Shown here: in pieces, positions 1 to 8,596 of the stretch
Layout of the letters: each line of letters begins with the position of its first letter
How positions within the stretch are numbered: the first letter of the stretch is position 1
From: Sulfitobacter sp.
Lineage (GTDB): Bacteria > Pseudomonadota > Alphaproteobacteria > Rhodobacterales > Rhodobacteraceae
Reading direction: 5' to 3'
NCBI GenBank assembly: GCA_024636405.1
Contig: JAGXHC010000221.1
Coordinates: 1 to 13,166, forward strand
DNA length: 13,166 nt
The notes under the pieces: generated by a model
The model's database searches: none
What the model saw: the letters and a program-made list of their open reading frames with translations, nothing else
What the model was told of the DNA's origin: nothing
Position numbers and translations under genes: made by a program

Positions 1-675
1 CCCGACGATCTGGAAGTTTCATTTCGAGTGTCGACCGCGCAATATGCCCGGCTGCTGGATGACGGTGGCGCGCTGATACAGGCCGATGTCGCGGCGGTGC
101 TGGACGTGGCGGGCGTGGACCTGCAGGCGCCGGGGCGGATCACACGGGCCAGTGCTGCGGCGGGTGCAGGGGCGACGGGGCGGTTGATCTTTGCCTCGCT
201 GGGGCGCGCGCCGGGGTTCAAGCCGGGCGATTTCGTGACCGTGCAGGTGCGCGAGCCGGTGTTGGCGGATGTCGTGCGTCTGCCGGCGTCCGCGCTGGAT
301 GCACAGGCGCGGGTGTTGGTGGTGGGGTCCGAGAACCGGCTTGAGATGGTTAAGGTGACGCTGCTGCGCCGACAAGGCGATGAGGTGCTTGTGCGCGGTG
401 AAATTCTGGGCCGTGACGTGGTCGAGACGCGCACGCCGTTGCTGGGGGCGGGGATCGCGATACAACCGATCGCGCGCAGCGAAGCGGGTGATCCCGTGGC
501 CGAAGCGCCTGCGATGGTGCAGCTGACAAAAGCGCGCCGCGCCAAGCTGGTGGCCTTTATCGAAAGCAATACGCGGATGCCGCAGGAGGCCAAGGCGCGG
601 GTGCTGGCCAAGCTGGCCGAAGATCAGGTGCCCGCCCAGATGATAGAGCGGCTGGAAAGCCGTATGGGAGGTTAA
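1..675 (+). CDS. RND efflux periplasmic adaptor subunit (HlyD/MFP family), 5' end missing
   Basis: The reading frame is open from base 1 and ends in TAA at 673-675, so this is the C-terminal 224 residues of a gene that starts upstream of the window. Membrane fusion proteins of this family bridge an inner-membrane RND pump and an outer-membrane channel in the periplasm. The visible part fits their beta-barrel and membrane-proximal domains: short beta-rich segments such as PGFKPGDFVTVQVREP, then VVRLPASAL and a stretch like LGRDVVETRTPLL. After this comes a helical, charged tail of about 50 residues (from roughly MVQLTKARRAKL to the end) that canonical adaptors such as AcrA lack in this form. 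The RND pump follows 4 bases later, so the two are certainly co-transcribed. The family call rests on fold-like segments and context. The lipoyl and hairpin domains and signal peptide lie outside the window. The substrate is unknown. Confidence 0.85.
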   Translation, partial: PDDLEVSFRVSTAQYARLLDDGGALIQADVAAVLDVAGVDLQAPGRITRASAAAGAGATGRLIFASLGRAPGFKPGDFVTVQVREPVLADVVRLPASALDAQARVLVVGSENRLEMVKVTLLRRQGDEVLVRGEILGRDVVETRTPLLGAGIAIQPIARSEAGDPVAEAPAMVQLTKARRAKLVAFIESNTRMPQEAKARVLAKLAEDQVPAQMIERLESRMGG

Positions 676-679
676 GCCG

Positions 680-3600
680 GTGGCGCGCGCGATACCGGGT
701 TCGGCGGGCGGAATACTGTCCTATTTCACGCGGCACCGGACGGCGGCGAACCTGTTGCTGGTGTTGCTTTTGGTGGCCGGGCTGGCGGCGGCGCCGAATA
801 TGCGGGCGCAGTATTTTCCCGATGTGATCATCGACAATGTCAGCGTGAGTACCGTCTGGAGCGGGGCCGGCGCGGATGATGTGGATGCCGCTATCGTGCA
901 GGTGCTTGAACCGGCCCTGCTGAGCGTGGAGGGCGTTGAAAGTTCTTCTGCGGTCTCGCGCGAAGGACGCGGCACCATCACGCTGGAGTTTGAGCCGGGC
1001 TGGGACATGGCGCGCGCGGCGGCAGATGTGCAAACTGCGGTGGATGTGGTTTCTACCTTGCCCGAAGACGCAGAGGACCCGTTCGTGCGGCGCGGTGCCT
1101 GGCGCGACAGGGTGACGGACGTGGTGATTACCGGCCCCATCGGGCCAGAGCAATTGGGCCGGTTTGCCGACGAATTTGTGATCCGGTTGTTTGCCGCGGG
1201 GGTGACGCGCACGACAATCGAAGGTCTGGCTGCGCCGCAGACACGGGTTGAAGTGCCATCGGCCAAGTTGATCGGCTATGATGTGAGCATGGCTGACATT
1301 GCGGCGGCGATTGCCGCTGAGGTGGATGCCGATCCGGCGGGCGATGTATCGGGGGCCAATGCGCGGGTGCGTACCGGCACCGCCAAACGCAGTCCGCGTG
1401 AAATTGCGGGCATTGTGCTGCGGTCGAACCCGGATGGATCGACGCTGACCATTGGTGATGTGGCGCTGGTCCGCAGCGAGGGGATTGACCGCGAGCAGAG
1501 TTATTTTGTCGGACCAAACCCGGCGATGTCGGTGCGGATTGACCGCTCAGACCGGGGTGATGCCATTGCGATTCAGCAAACGGTGGAACAGGTGGCCGCC
1601 GAATTGGCGGCGGGCCTGCCTGCGGATGTGACGGTGGAGCTGATCCGGACGCGGGCGGAGGCGATTACCGGGCGGCTCAATCTGTTGATCGACAATGGGT
1701 TGACGGGTCTTGCGCTGGTGGTGGGGCTGTTGTTTCTGTTTTTGAATGCGCGCACGGCTTTTTGGGTCGCGGCGGGTATCCCGGTGTCGATGGCGGCGGC
1801 GATTGCGCTGATGTATGCGGCGGGGATCACCATCAACATGATTTCGCTGTTCGGGCTGATCATCACGCTGGGGATCGTGGTGGACGATGCCATCGTGGTG
1901 GGCGAACACGCGGATTACCGGTTCAGAGAGTTGGGCGAAAGCGCGATGCAGGCGGCAGAGAACGCGGCGCGGCGTATGGCGATGCCGGTCTTTGCCGCGA
2001 CGTTGACGACGGTTATTGCCTTTTTCGGTCTGGTTGTCGTGGGCGGGCGGTTTGGAAATCTGATCAAGGACATTCCGTTCACCGTGATCGCGGTGCTGTC
2101 GGCGTCGCTGGTGGAGTGTTTCCTGATCCTGCCCAATCACATGGCCCATGCCATGCGCGCGGCGCGCAAGGAGCACTGGTACGATCTGCCCAGTCGGGTG
2201 GTCAACCGGGGCTTCGTGTGGGTGCGCGAAACGCTGTTCAGGCCCTTCATGGCCGGGGTGATCATGGCGCGTTACGTGGTGCTGGCGGGCGTTGTTGCCG
2301 TGCTGGCGTCGCAGGTCGCGCTGTTTATTCGCGGCGACGTGCAGTGGCGGTTCTTCAACGCGCCCGAGCGGGGATCGGTCACCGGTAACTTCAGCATGGT
2401 TGAAGGTGCGACACGGGCCGATACGCTGGCCATGATGCGCGAGATGCAGCGCGCGACCGAAGAATTGGGCGCCGAATACGCGGAACGCCACGGGGTCAAT
2501 CCGCTGGATTATGTGATGGCGCAGATCGGTGAAAACACCGGGCGCGGGCTTGACGGGGCGGACAACAAGGACGCCGATTTGCTGGGTGGCATTTCGATCG
2601 AGTTGATTGATGCGGATCTGCGGCCCTACTCCAGTTTTGCGTTTGTCGGCGAATTGCAGGACCGGGTGGTCAACCATCCGCTTGCCGAAACAGTAAGCTT
2701 TCGCGGTTGGCGGTCGGGGCCGGGCGGTGATGCACTGGATGTACAGTTCTATGGCGCGGATACCGACAGTCTGAAAGCCGCATCAGAGGATCTTCAGGCG
2801 GCGCTGCGGCGCTATCCGGAGGTCAGCGCAGTGCAGGACAATCTGGCCTATGACAAGGAAGAACTGCTGCTGGATCTGACGCCGCAGGGGCAGGCGCTTG
2901 GGTTCACCATCGATGCACTGGGGCGGGCGCTGCGCAATCGGCTGGGCGGGATCGAGGCGGCGACCTATCCCGAAGGACCGCGCAGTGCGGCGATCCGGGT
3001 GGAACTGCCAGAGGGCGAGCTGACTGCCGATTTTCTGGACCGCACACAGATGCGCACACCGGGCGGGGAATATGTGCCGCTGGCCGATATCGTGAGCGTG
3101 GAGCGGCGCACCGGGTTCAGCACGGTAAGGCGGGAGAATGGCATTCGGCTGATTTCAGTCACGGCTGACATATCAGAAGACGACCCCGCGAAGGCAAGCG
3201 AGATCACCAAGGCCTTGCAGGATGATATCTTGCCCGGTATCGCGAGCGCGCGGCAGGTGGAATGGCGCCTGTCGGGGTTGAGCGAGCAGGAAAGCGACTT
3301 TTTGAGCGACGCGATGACCGGGCTGATCCTGTGTCTGACGGGCATTTATCTGGTACTGTCCTGGGTCTTCGGCAGCTGGACACGGCCCATCGTGGTGATG
3401 GCGATCATTCCCTTTGGTCTGGTGGGTACGATTTATGGCCACGCCCTTTGGGAGGTGCCGTTGAGCATGTTCACGGTGGTGGGATTGCTGGGGATGACCG
3501 GGATCATCATCAACGATTCGATCGTGCTGGTGACGACCATCGATGAATACGCTGAAACGCGGGGGCTGATTCCATCAATTATTGATGGTGCGGCGGACCG

Positions 3601-4084
3601 GTTGCGACCGGTGATGTTGACCACGATGACGACGGTTCTGGGGATGGCGCCGCTGCTGTATGAACAAAGCCAGCAGGCGCAATTCCTGAAGCCCACGGTG
3701 ATCACGCTGGTTTACGGGTTGGGTTTTGGGATGCTGTTGGTGCTGTTGGTTGTGCCTGCGTTGGTGGCTGCCCAGCATGACGTGGCGCGCCAGATCGCCG
3801 CCATGCGCAGGGCCGCGCGCGCGCCGGTCACTGGATTGCGCTGGGGCATGGCGGCGCTGTGGGGGCTGGTGCTGGGCTGGGGTGCGGTGACTTTGGGCTG
3901 GGCTGTCTGGCAGAGCGAAATATTTGCACCGCTGGCAAAGCTGCTGCCGCAAGTCGAAGACGGGTCAGTAATGTTGTTCGCATTGATGCTGTTTCTTGGT
4001 GGCGTTGCGGTGATTGCGGTGCTTGGGTATGTGGCCGGGTTGGTGGCTTTGGCGGTGGCGCGCCGCGTGCCACGGGCGGGATAG
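680..4084 (+). CDS. Efflux RND transporter permease subunit (AcrB/HAE1-type), with C-terminal two-helix extension
   Basis: This is a proton-driven inner-membrane pump of 1134 residues, larger than AcrB (about 1050). The start is GTG at 680, with GGGAGG at 666-671 eight bases upstream. The layout is that of the RND family: TM1 near residues 20-38, a large periplasmic loop, a TM2-6 block, a second periplasmic loop and a TM8-12 block. TM4 carries VDDAIVVGE with Asp402 and Asp403, matching the proton-relay pair Asp407/Asp408 of AcrB. In TM10 the AcrB lysine position (Lys940) falls in GIIINDSIVLV, giving Asn945-Asp946, a variant seen in other COG0841 pumps. After TM12 (about 1005-1027) there are some 90 extra residues with two more hydrophobic helices (about 1055-1077 and 1097-1125). 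It partners the adaptor encoded just upstream. No outer-membrane factor or regulator is visible in the window. The substrate cannot be told from sequence. Confidence 0.95.
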   Translation: MARAIPGSAGGILSYFTRHRTAANLLLVLLLVAGLAAAPNMRAQYFPDVIIDNVSVSTVWSGAGADDVDAAIVQVLEPALLSVEGVESSSAVSREGRGTITLEFEPGWDMARAAADVQTAVDVVSTLPEDAEDPFVRRGAWRDRVTDVVITGPIGPEQLGRFADEFVIRLFAAGVTRTTIEGLAAPQTRVEVPSAKLIGYDVSMADIAAAIAAEVDADPAGDVSGANARVRTGTAKRSPREIAGIVLRSNPDGSTLTIGDVALVRSEGIDREQSYFVGPNPAMSVRIDRSDRGDAIAIQQTVEQVAAELAAGLPADVTVELIRTRAEAITGRLNLLIDNGLTGLALVVGLLFLFLNARTAFWVAAGIPVSMAAAIALMYAAGITINMISLFGLIITLGIVVDDAIVVGEHADYRFRELGESAMQAAENAARRMAMPVFAATLTTVIAFFGLVVVGGRFGNLIKDIPFTVIAVLSASLVECFLILPNHMAHAMRAARKEHWYDLPSRVVNRGFVWVRETLFRPFMAGVIMARYVVLAGVVAVLASQVALFIRGDVQWRFFNAPERGSVTGNFSMVEGATRADTLAMMREMQRATEELGAEYAERHGVNPLDYVMAQIGENTGRGLDGADNKDADLLGGISIELIDADLRPYSSFAFVGELQDRVVNHPLAETVSFRGWRSGPGGDALDVQFYGADTDSLKAASEDLQAALRRYPEVSAVQDNLAYDKEELLLDLTPQGQALGFTIDALGRALRNRLGGIEAATYPEGPRSAAIRVELPEGELTADFLDRTQMRTPGGEYVPLADIVSVERRTGFSTVRRENGIRLISVTADISEDDPAKASEITKALQDDILPGIASARQVEWRLSGLSEQESDFLSDAMTGLILCLTGIYLVLSWVFGSWTRPIVVMAIIPFGLVGTIYGHALWEVPLSMFTVVGLLGMTGIIINDSIVLVTTIDEYAETRGLIPSIIDGAADRLRPVMLTTMTTVLGMAPLLYEQSQQAQFLKPTVITLVYGLGFGMLLVLLVVPALVAAQHDVARQIAAMRRAARAPVTGLRWGMAALWGLVLGWGAVTLGWAVWQSEIFAPLAKLLPQVEDGSVMLFALMLFLGGVAVIAVLGYVAGLVALAVARRVPRAG

Positions 4085-4189
4085 CGGCGGCAACCCAGAC
4101 CGGGCGACAATTACGGCGCGGCGTGTGACATGATCCGCCCCAGCTTGGATCCGAGCACATGATCATTGGTGTTCGGGCACTTTGAGCGG

Positions 4190-4258
4190 GTCAGGGGGCG
4201 CCGCCCCCACCGCCCTGCGGGCGGCTCCCCCGAGATATTTCAGGCCAGAAGAAACGAA
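4190..4258. repeat. GC-rich intergenic double-hairpin repeat, possible bidirectional terminator
   Basis: Two stem-loops stand side by side. The first has GGGGGC (4194-4199) and GCCCCC (4203-4208) around GCC. The second has CCGCCC (4210-4215) and GGGCGG (4219-4224) around TGC. They are followed by CTCCCCCGAGATATTTCAGG and a purine-rich GCCAGAAGAAACGAAGG. From memory, elements with this layout (GC palindromes, then CCCCCGAGGATATTT and CCAGAAGA) recur between genes in Rhodobacteraceae. It sits between the convergent RND pump and DsbD-like genes, where a REP-like terminator or mRNA 3' stabiliser is plausible. There is no T-tract, so classical intrinsic termination is not shown. The rest of the 4085-4278 gap holds no gene I can support. 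Confidence 0.6.
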
Positions 4259-4278
4259 GGTTAGAAAATGCACGCGTG

Positions 4279-5097
4279 TCAGCCGGGTGTGCAGCCCTTG
4301 ATGTCGACGGCGTTGTGCTGGCCCAGCACGGTAAAACGCAGCGCGGAGCGGTCGATGGCCAGCGCGCCATCGCCGGTCACTGACAGGGTGCCGCGCGCAG
4401 TCAGCGTATTTCCGTTGCGCGCCGTGATGGTGGGGCTGGCCCAGACATTGGGCTGACCGGGTTCAATGACGACGGTTTCTGCGCCGCCAGTCGTGGGCAG
4501 AGTGAGTTTTGTTTCAATGACAAGGCCGCCTTCGGCCGGACGCAGGGTGCAGGTGGCGGAAGTCACGCCGGCCTCGGCCGCGGAGTAGGGACGTGCGGCG
4601 AGAGCGGCGGCGATTGCTGGTGTCGGATCAGCGCCGGAACCCGACAGCACAGCGCGCAGGGAAAGTTGCTGTGGTACGCAAATATCGCTGCACACGCCGA
4701 GATCAATCTGGGCGCTCAGCGTGACAGGTGAACCGGGCGTGTGGGCCGCAAGTGTGATCGGAAGCACAACTTCGGTGGCGTAGCCGATGCTTTGCATGCC
4801 GCCCTGATCAAAGACCTTGGGCGTTGGCCAGGTGATAGCGACGCTGCGAAGATTTGATGACGCGGACCAATCAAAGGTGGGCGGAATGCCAGCGTCGCCG
4901 GGTGCACGCCAGTACGTCTTCCAACCCGGCGCCAGTGTCAGTTTGATCGCAGCGATGCGCGTGCCGTCGCGCTGTTGCCAGCCCGTGAGTATCTCACCGG
5001 TCAGGGGTTGTCCGACGGGATCGCCCGCAACGGCGGGAAGCGCCGATAACGTGGCAAGACAGCCCAACAGGCCAGTGATCGCTGAGGTAAGTTTCAT
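4279..5097 (-). CDS. Secreted DsbD-alpha-like protein (DsbD N-terminal / DsbC_2-type domain, stand-alone)
   Basis: The ATG at 5097-5095 is preferred to an in-frame TTG at 5115, because AAGGA lies just before it and the product then begins with a normal signal peptide: Lys2, a hydrophobic core, and a likely cut after ALPAVA (residue 24). The 272-residue product has the GWKTYWRAPGDAGIPP segment (about 58-73) and the paired cysteines of LGVCSDICVPQQ (Cys136 and Cys140), typical of the periplasmic N-terminal domain of DsbD-like thiol:disulfide reductases. The membrane domain and C-terminal thioredoxin domain of full DsbD are absent, so it is a free-standing electron acceptor or partner. Two further cysteines lie at 183 and 269, near the C-terminus. 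GLLGC inside the signal peptide loosely resembles a lipobox, but signal peptidase I cleavage seems likelier. It is divergent from yqgE across 153 bases. The redox partner is unknown. Confidence 0.8.
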   Translation of the reverse strand: MKLTSAITGLLGCLATLSALPAVAGDPVGQPLTGEILTGWQQRDGTRIAAIKLTLAPGWKTYWRAPGDAGIPPTFDWSASSNLRSVAITWPTPKVFDQGGMQSIGYATEVVLPITLAAHTPGSPVTLSAQIDLGVCSDICVPQQLSLRAVLSGSGADPTPAIAAALAARPYSAAEAGVTSATCTLRPAEGGLVIETKLTLPTTGGAETVVIEPGQPNVWASPTITARNGNTLTARGTLSVTGDGALAIDRSALRFTVLGQHNAVDIKGCTPG

Positions 5098-5250
5098 GTT
5101 TCCTTGTTGCGCCAAAGACGGACCACTGCCAAGTCACGATTGCATCATCCATATTTCGTCGGCGCCGGCGGTTTGCTGCCTTGCCGCCTTGTCACGCAGC
5201 ACGCCGTGGCCCATCTTGAGAGATAACAATGGATGAAGGTCTGACGGCGT

Positions 5251-5805
5251 ATGCAAATGACGGGTAAATTATTGTTGGCCATGCCGGGGATGACCGATAC
5301 GCGTTTTGCCTTGTCGGTCGTGTTCATCTGCGCCCATTCGGCGGAGGGCACGATGGGCCTGATCGTCAACAAACCGGCCGAGGGCTTGGCGCTTTCAGAT
5401 GTGCTGGACCAGATGACCAACGATTCGCGGGCTGCCGAAGCTTGCATGCCGGTGCATATGGGCGGACCGGTGGAGACCGGGCGCGGGTTTGTGTTGCATT
5501 CGGATGAATACCGCTCTGTGATGCAGACACTTGAGGTGACGCCGGGGTTTGCCATGACGGCGACGCTGGATATTCTGGAGGATATTGCGGCAGGCAAGGG
5601 GCCGCAAAAGGCGTTGATGGCGCTCGGTTATGCCGGTTGGGGGCCGGGACAACTGGAGCGGGAAATCGCGCAGAATGGCTGGCTCATATGTGATGCTGAT
5701 GCGGCGCTGGTGTTTGATCTGCCGGATGCGCGCAAGCGCGGTGCAGCACTGGATGCGATGGGCATTGATCCGCTGGGGTTGTCGTCCACCGGCGGGCGCG
5801 CCTGA
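5251..5805 (+). CDS. yqgE: YqgE/AlgH family protein (UPF0301)
   Basis: This 184-residue protein is the usual length for UPF0301. It carries the family's N-terminal block: a [17 protein letters not shown] segment followed by [18 protein letters not shown], the signature [10 protein letters not shown] falling at about residues 33-42. Later blocks are [16 protein letters not shown] and a C-terminal [14 protein letters not shown] segment. It has no signal peptide and is expected in the cytosol. The biochemical function of the family is not established. The name AlgH comes from an alginate regulation phenotype in Pseudomonas. The start at 5251 has GAAGG at 5235-5239, a rather long 11 bases upstream. 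An upstream in-frame ATG at 5233 runs into TGA after two codons, so the start must be 5251 or the ATG two codons later. The gene converges with sua5, with only 4 bases between the stops. Confidence 0.92.
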   Translation: MQMTGKLLLAMPGMTDTRFALSVVFICAHSAEGTMGLIVNKPAEGLALSDVLDQMTNDSRAAEACMPVHMGGPVETGRGFVLHSDEYRSVMQTLEVTPGFAMTATLDILEDIAAGKGPQKALMALGYAGWGPGQLEREIAQNGWLICDADAALVFDLPDARKRGAALDAMGIDPLGLSSTGGRA

Positions 5806-5809
5806 CCAC

Positions 5810-6751
5810 CTAACGTGGTGCAGCGGCGCGCGACAAGCGATCATTGATTGCGCGGCCAAGTCCGTGGTTCGGGATCGGCGCGACGGCAATCGGACGCTGC
5901 ATGGCATCCAGTCGGTGCAGGTGGTCAAAAAGACGCGCGGCAGCTTCGGTCAGGTCACCCGATGGGGACAGATTGAGGTCACATTCCATTGCCCCGAAAC
6001 CAAGCAGGACTTCGCCCGCCCGCGCCGTCGTTGCGTTCAGTCGGACCGTGGCACCGGGGGCATAATGCGAGGCCAATTGACCCGGCGCGGTGATGGCGGG
6101 CGTGGCCGCACGGGCGAGCGCCGCGCCAAGTGCGGCTTCGATCGCTTCTTGCGGCAGGCCACCCGCCCGCAACAGGGTAGGGGCAGGACCAGCAAGCCCG
6201 ATGATGGTGCTTTCCACGCCGACCGTGCAGGGCCCGTCATCAAGCACAGCTGCGATTTTTCCGCCCAGACCCGTGCGCACATGCATCGCGGTGGTGGCGC
6301 TGATGCGGCCCGAAGGGTTGGCCGACGGGGCCGCGATGGGCCGGTCTGTGGCGCGCAGAAGCGCGCGGGCCGTGCTGTGCGCCGGCACCCGCAGCGCCAC
6401 GGTTTCAAGCCCGGCAGTGACCAGTGATGACAATCCGTGACCGGCGCGCAACGGCAACACCAGCGTCAGCGGGCCGGGCCAGAAGGCGCAGGACAGGATT
6501 TCGGCGGCATCGCACCACGCGACCAGCGCGCGCGCGGCATCGGTGCCTGAAAGGTGCACGATCAGCGGATTGAAGCTGGGCCGTCCCTTGGCCGCAAAGA
6601 TGCCAGCCACAGCGGTGCCATTGGTCGCATCTGCACCAAGACCATAGACCGTCTCAGTCGGAAACGCGACCAAGGCACCGTCGCGCAGTAGCGTCGCAGC
6701 GCGGGCAATCCCGGCGGCGTCTGGTTGCAGGGTTTCGGGGGTGTCTTGCAT
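5810..6751 (-). CDS. sua5: L-threonylcarbamoyladenylate synthase (Sua5/YrdC family, long two-domain form)
   Basis: The enzyme makes threonylcarbamoyl-AMP from threonine, bicarbonate and ATP. This is the first step of the universal t6A37 modification of ANN-decoding tRNAs, and the product is passed to the TsaD complex in the cytosol. The 313-residue length matches the Sua5 (TsaC2) form rather than short TsaC. The YrdC domain spans about 10-205 and shows TETVYGLGADA (32-42), the KGRP nucleotide-binding motif (55-58), SANPSG (143-148) and STIIG (181-185). The linker motif APGQLASHYAPG (222-233), known to cover the active site in Sua5 proteins, leads to the C-terminal Sua5 domain, which ends at TAG. 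GAGG lies six bases before the ATG. The gene is divergent from the acyl-CoA dehydrogenase. It should be essential or nearly so. Confidence 0.95.
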   Translation of the reverse strand: MQDTPETLQPDAAGIARAATLLRDGALVAFPTETVYGLGADATNGTAVAGIFAAKGRPSFNPLIVHLSGTDAARALVAWCDAAEILSCAFWPGPLTLVLPLRAGHGLSSLVTAGLETVALRVPAHSTARALLRATDRPIAAPSANPSGRISATTAMHVRTGLGGKIAAVLDDGPCTVGVESTIIGLAGPAPTLLRAGGLPQEAIEAALGAALARAATPAITAPGQLASHYAPGATVRLNATTARAGEVLLGFGAMECDLNLSPSGDLTEAAARLFDHLHRLDAMQRPIAVAPIPNHGLGRAINDRLSRAAAPR

Positions 6752-6880
6752 CGGGGGCCTCGTGACGCCGCGTTTTGGGTTGCGGGCCTTGGGTTGTCGT
6801 TACATGCTGGTCTTGGCTCGCCCGCCATAGCAGGGTGCGGCCGTCTTTGCCAAGATATGCTGCCTTGCAGGAGTGCCCAG

Positions 6881-8596
6881 ATGCCTTATCGCGCCGCCGT
6901 GGATGACTTTGCCTTTTTGTTTGATCATGTGGTGGATTTCGACGCTTTGCGCGGCACCGAAAGATTTGCCGACGCTACGGATGATGTTACCCGCGCGATC
7001 CTGTCGGAGGCGGGCAAGCTTTGTGACGAAGTATTGGCGCCCTTGCAGCGGCCCGGCGATCTGCATCCGGCAAAGCTTGAAAACGGGGTCGTGCGGACCT
7101 CGCCGGGGTTTGACGCGGGGTTTCGCGCCATCGCCGAAGGCGGCTGGATCGGGATGTCGGCAGACCCCGATCATGGTGGCATGGGGTTGCCGATGACGCT
7201 GACCTCGGCGGTGAACGAGATGATGTCGGGCGCGTGTCTGTCGCTGCAACTTGCCCCGCTGATGAGTCAGGGCCAGATCGAGGCGCTGGAGCATCACGCG
7301 AGCGATGCCGTCAAGGAAATGTACCTGCCCAAGCTGATCAGCGGTGAGTGGACCGGCACGATGAACCTGACCGAACCGCAGGCCGGATCGGACGTTGGCG
7401 CGCTGGTGGCGAAGGCGGCGGACAACGGCGATGGAACCTACAGCGTCTCTGGCCAGAAGATCTATATCAGCTGGGGCGACAATGATTTCGCCGCCAATGT
7501 TTGCCATCTGGTGCTCGCGCGGCTGCCGGGGGCGCCGGCGGGAACCAAGGGGATCAGCCTGTTTCTGGTGCCGAAGTACCTGCCGGACGATGACGGCAAT
7601 CCGGGCAAGGGGAACGGCGTCAAGGTAGTGAGCCTTGAGCACAAGATGGGCCTGCATGGATCACCCACTGCGGTGATGCAGTATGATAATGCGACAGGCT
7701 GGGTCATTGGCAAGGAACAGGGCGGCATGGCGGCGATGTTCACGATGATGAACAACGCGCGTCTGGGCGTCGGCGGTCAGGGGATCGGCGTTGCAGAGGC
7801 GGCATATCAGCACGCGCTGGCCTATGCACTGGACCGCAAGCAAGGGCGCGCCACACGCGACGGGGCCAGCGGCACCATTGTGGATCATGCCGATGTGCGG
7901 CGCATGTTGCTGACCATGAAGGCGGATGTCTTTGCGGCGCGTGCGATTGCGCTGACCTGTGCATTCTCCACCGATATGGCGCGGGCCACTTGCGAAAAAG
8001 ACTGGGCCACGCGGGCGGCGTTTCTGACACCGATCACCAAGGCGTTTGGCACCGATGTCGGCATCGCGGTCTCGGAAATCGGCGTACAGGTGCATGGCGG
8101 CATGGGCTTTGTCGAGGAAACGGGCGCCGCACAGTTCAGCCGCGATGTCCGCGTAACGGCGATCTATGAGGGGACCAATGGCATTCAGGCGATGGATCTG
8201 GTGGCGCGCAAGATGATGGACGGGGGCGAGGCCGCGAACCGTCTGATGGATGAGATGGAGACCCATGCCGAAAGCGCGCGTGAGGCGTTTCCGAAGATGG
8301 CGGAAGAGGTTTGGCAGGCCAATGAGAGTCTGCGGGAGGCGACCGAATGGCTGGTTGCGCAGAAAGATATGGACGTGCGGTTTGCCGGGGCGGTGCCGTA
8401 CCTGCGGGCCTTTGCGCGTGTGCTGGGCGGGCATCTGCATTTGAAGGCGGCGATGGCGGAAAAGGGTGGTGCGCGCGAAAAGCTGGCGCGTTTTTATATC
8501 CAAAGGTTGCTGCCAGAGCATGTCGGCCTGCTGACACAGGCGCAGGCGGGCGATGCGGCGCTTTATGCGTTCAGCCTTGACGAATTGGCAGCCTGA
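6881..8596 (+). CDS. dmdC: Acyl-CoA dehydrogenase, DmdC-like (3-methylmercaptopropionyl-CoA dehydrogenase family)
   Basis: This FAD-dependent enzyme oxidises an acyl-CoA to its 2-enoyl-CoA. In the roseobacter DMSP demethylation pathway DmdC converts 3-methylmercaptopropionyl-CoA to methylthioacryloyl-CoA. The ATG at 6881 is chosen over longer in-frame options because AGGAG (6869-6873) sits seven bases upstream and the product then begins MPYRAAVDDFAFLFDHVV, the usual N-terminus. It has 571 residues. Order: an N-terminal helical domain, the FAD-contact segment MNLTEPQAGSDVGA (about 161-174), a middle beta domain, and a C-terminal helical domain with IYEGTNGIQAMD, whose Glu430 matches the catalytic base of this family. 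An extra C-terminal acyl-CoA dehydrogenase domain (about 465-571) marks the DmdC/long-chain group. Roseobacters carry several DmdC paralogues and no other DMSP gene is seen here, so the true substrate may be another acyl-CoA. It overlaps the next gene by one base. Confidence 0.88.
   Translation: MPYRAAVDDFAFLFDHVVDFDALRGTERFADATDDVTRAILSEAGKLCDEVLAPLQRPGDLHPAKLENGVVRTSPGFDAGFRAIAEGGWIGMSADPDHGGMGLPMTLTSAVNEMMSGACLSLQLAPLMSQGQIEALEHHASDAVKEMYLPKLISGEWTGTMNLTEPQAGSDVGALVAKAADNGDGTYSVSGQKIYISWGDNDFAANVCHLVLARLPGAPAGTKGISLFLVPKYLPDDDGNPGKGNGVKVVSLEHKMGLHGSPTAVMQYDNATGWVIGKEQGGMAAMFTMMNNARLGVGGQGIGVAEAAYQHALAYALDRKQGRATRDGASGTIVDHADVRRMLLTMKADVFAARAIALTCAFSTDMARATCEKDWATRAAFLTPITKAFGTDVGIAVSEIGVQVHGGMGFVEETGAAQFSRDVRVTAIYEGTNGIQAMDLVARKMMDGGEAANRLMDEMETHAESAREAFPKMAEEVWQANESLREATEWLVAQKDMDVRFAGAVPYLRAFARVLGGHLHLKAAMAEKGGAREKLARFYIQRLLPEHVGLLTQAQAGDAALYAFSLDELAA

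Noticed and set aside
1547..2677. Long minus-strand open frame inside the RND pump gene
   Set aside because: Its translation is rich in His, Arg, Gln and Pro, as expected from the antisense of a GC-rich gene, and the plus-strand frame encodes a clear RND protein.
5189..5227. TTGTCA and GATAAC as a yqgE promoter
   Set aside because: The spacing is 27 bases, too long for a sigma-70 promoter.
6725..6880. Longer in-frame start for the acyl-CoA dehydrogenase, adding 52 residues
   Set aside because: The added segment would overlap the divergent sua5 start and looks non-coding, while ATG 6881 has AGGAG seven bases upstream and gives the usual N-terminus.
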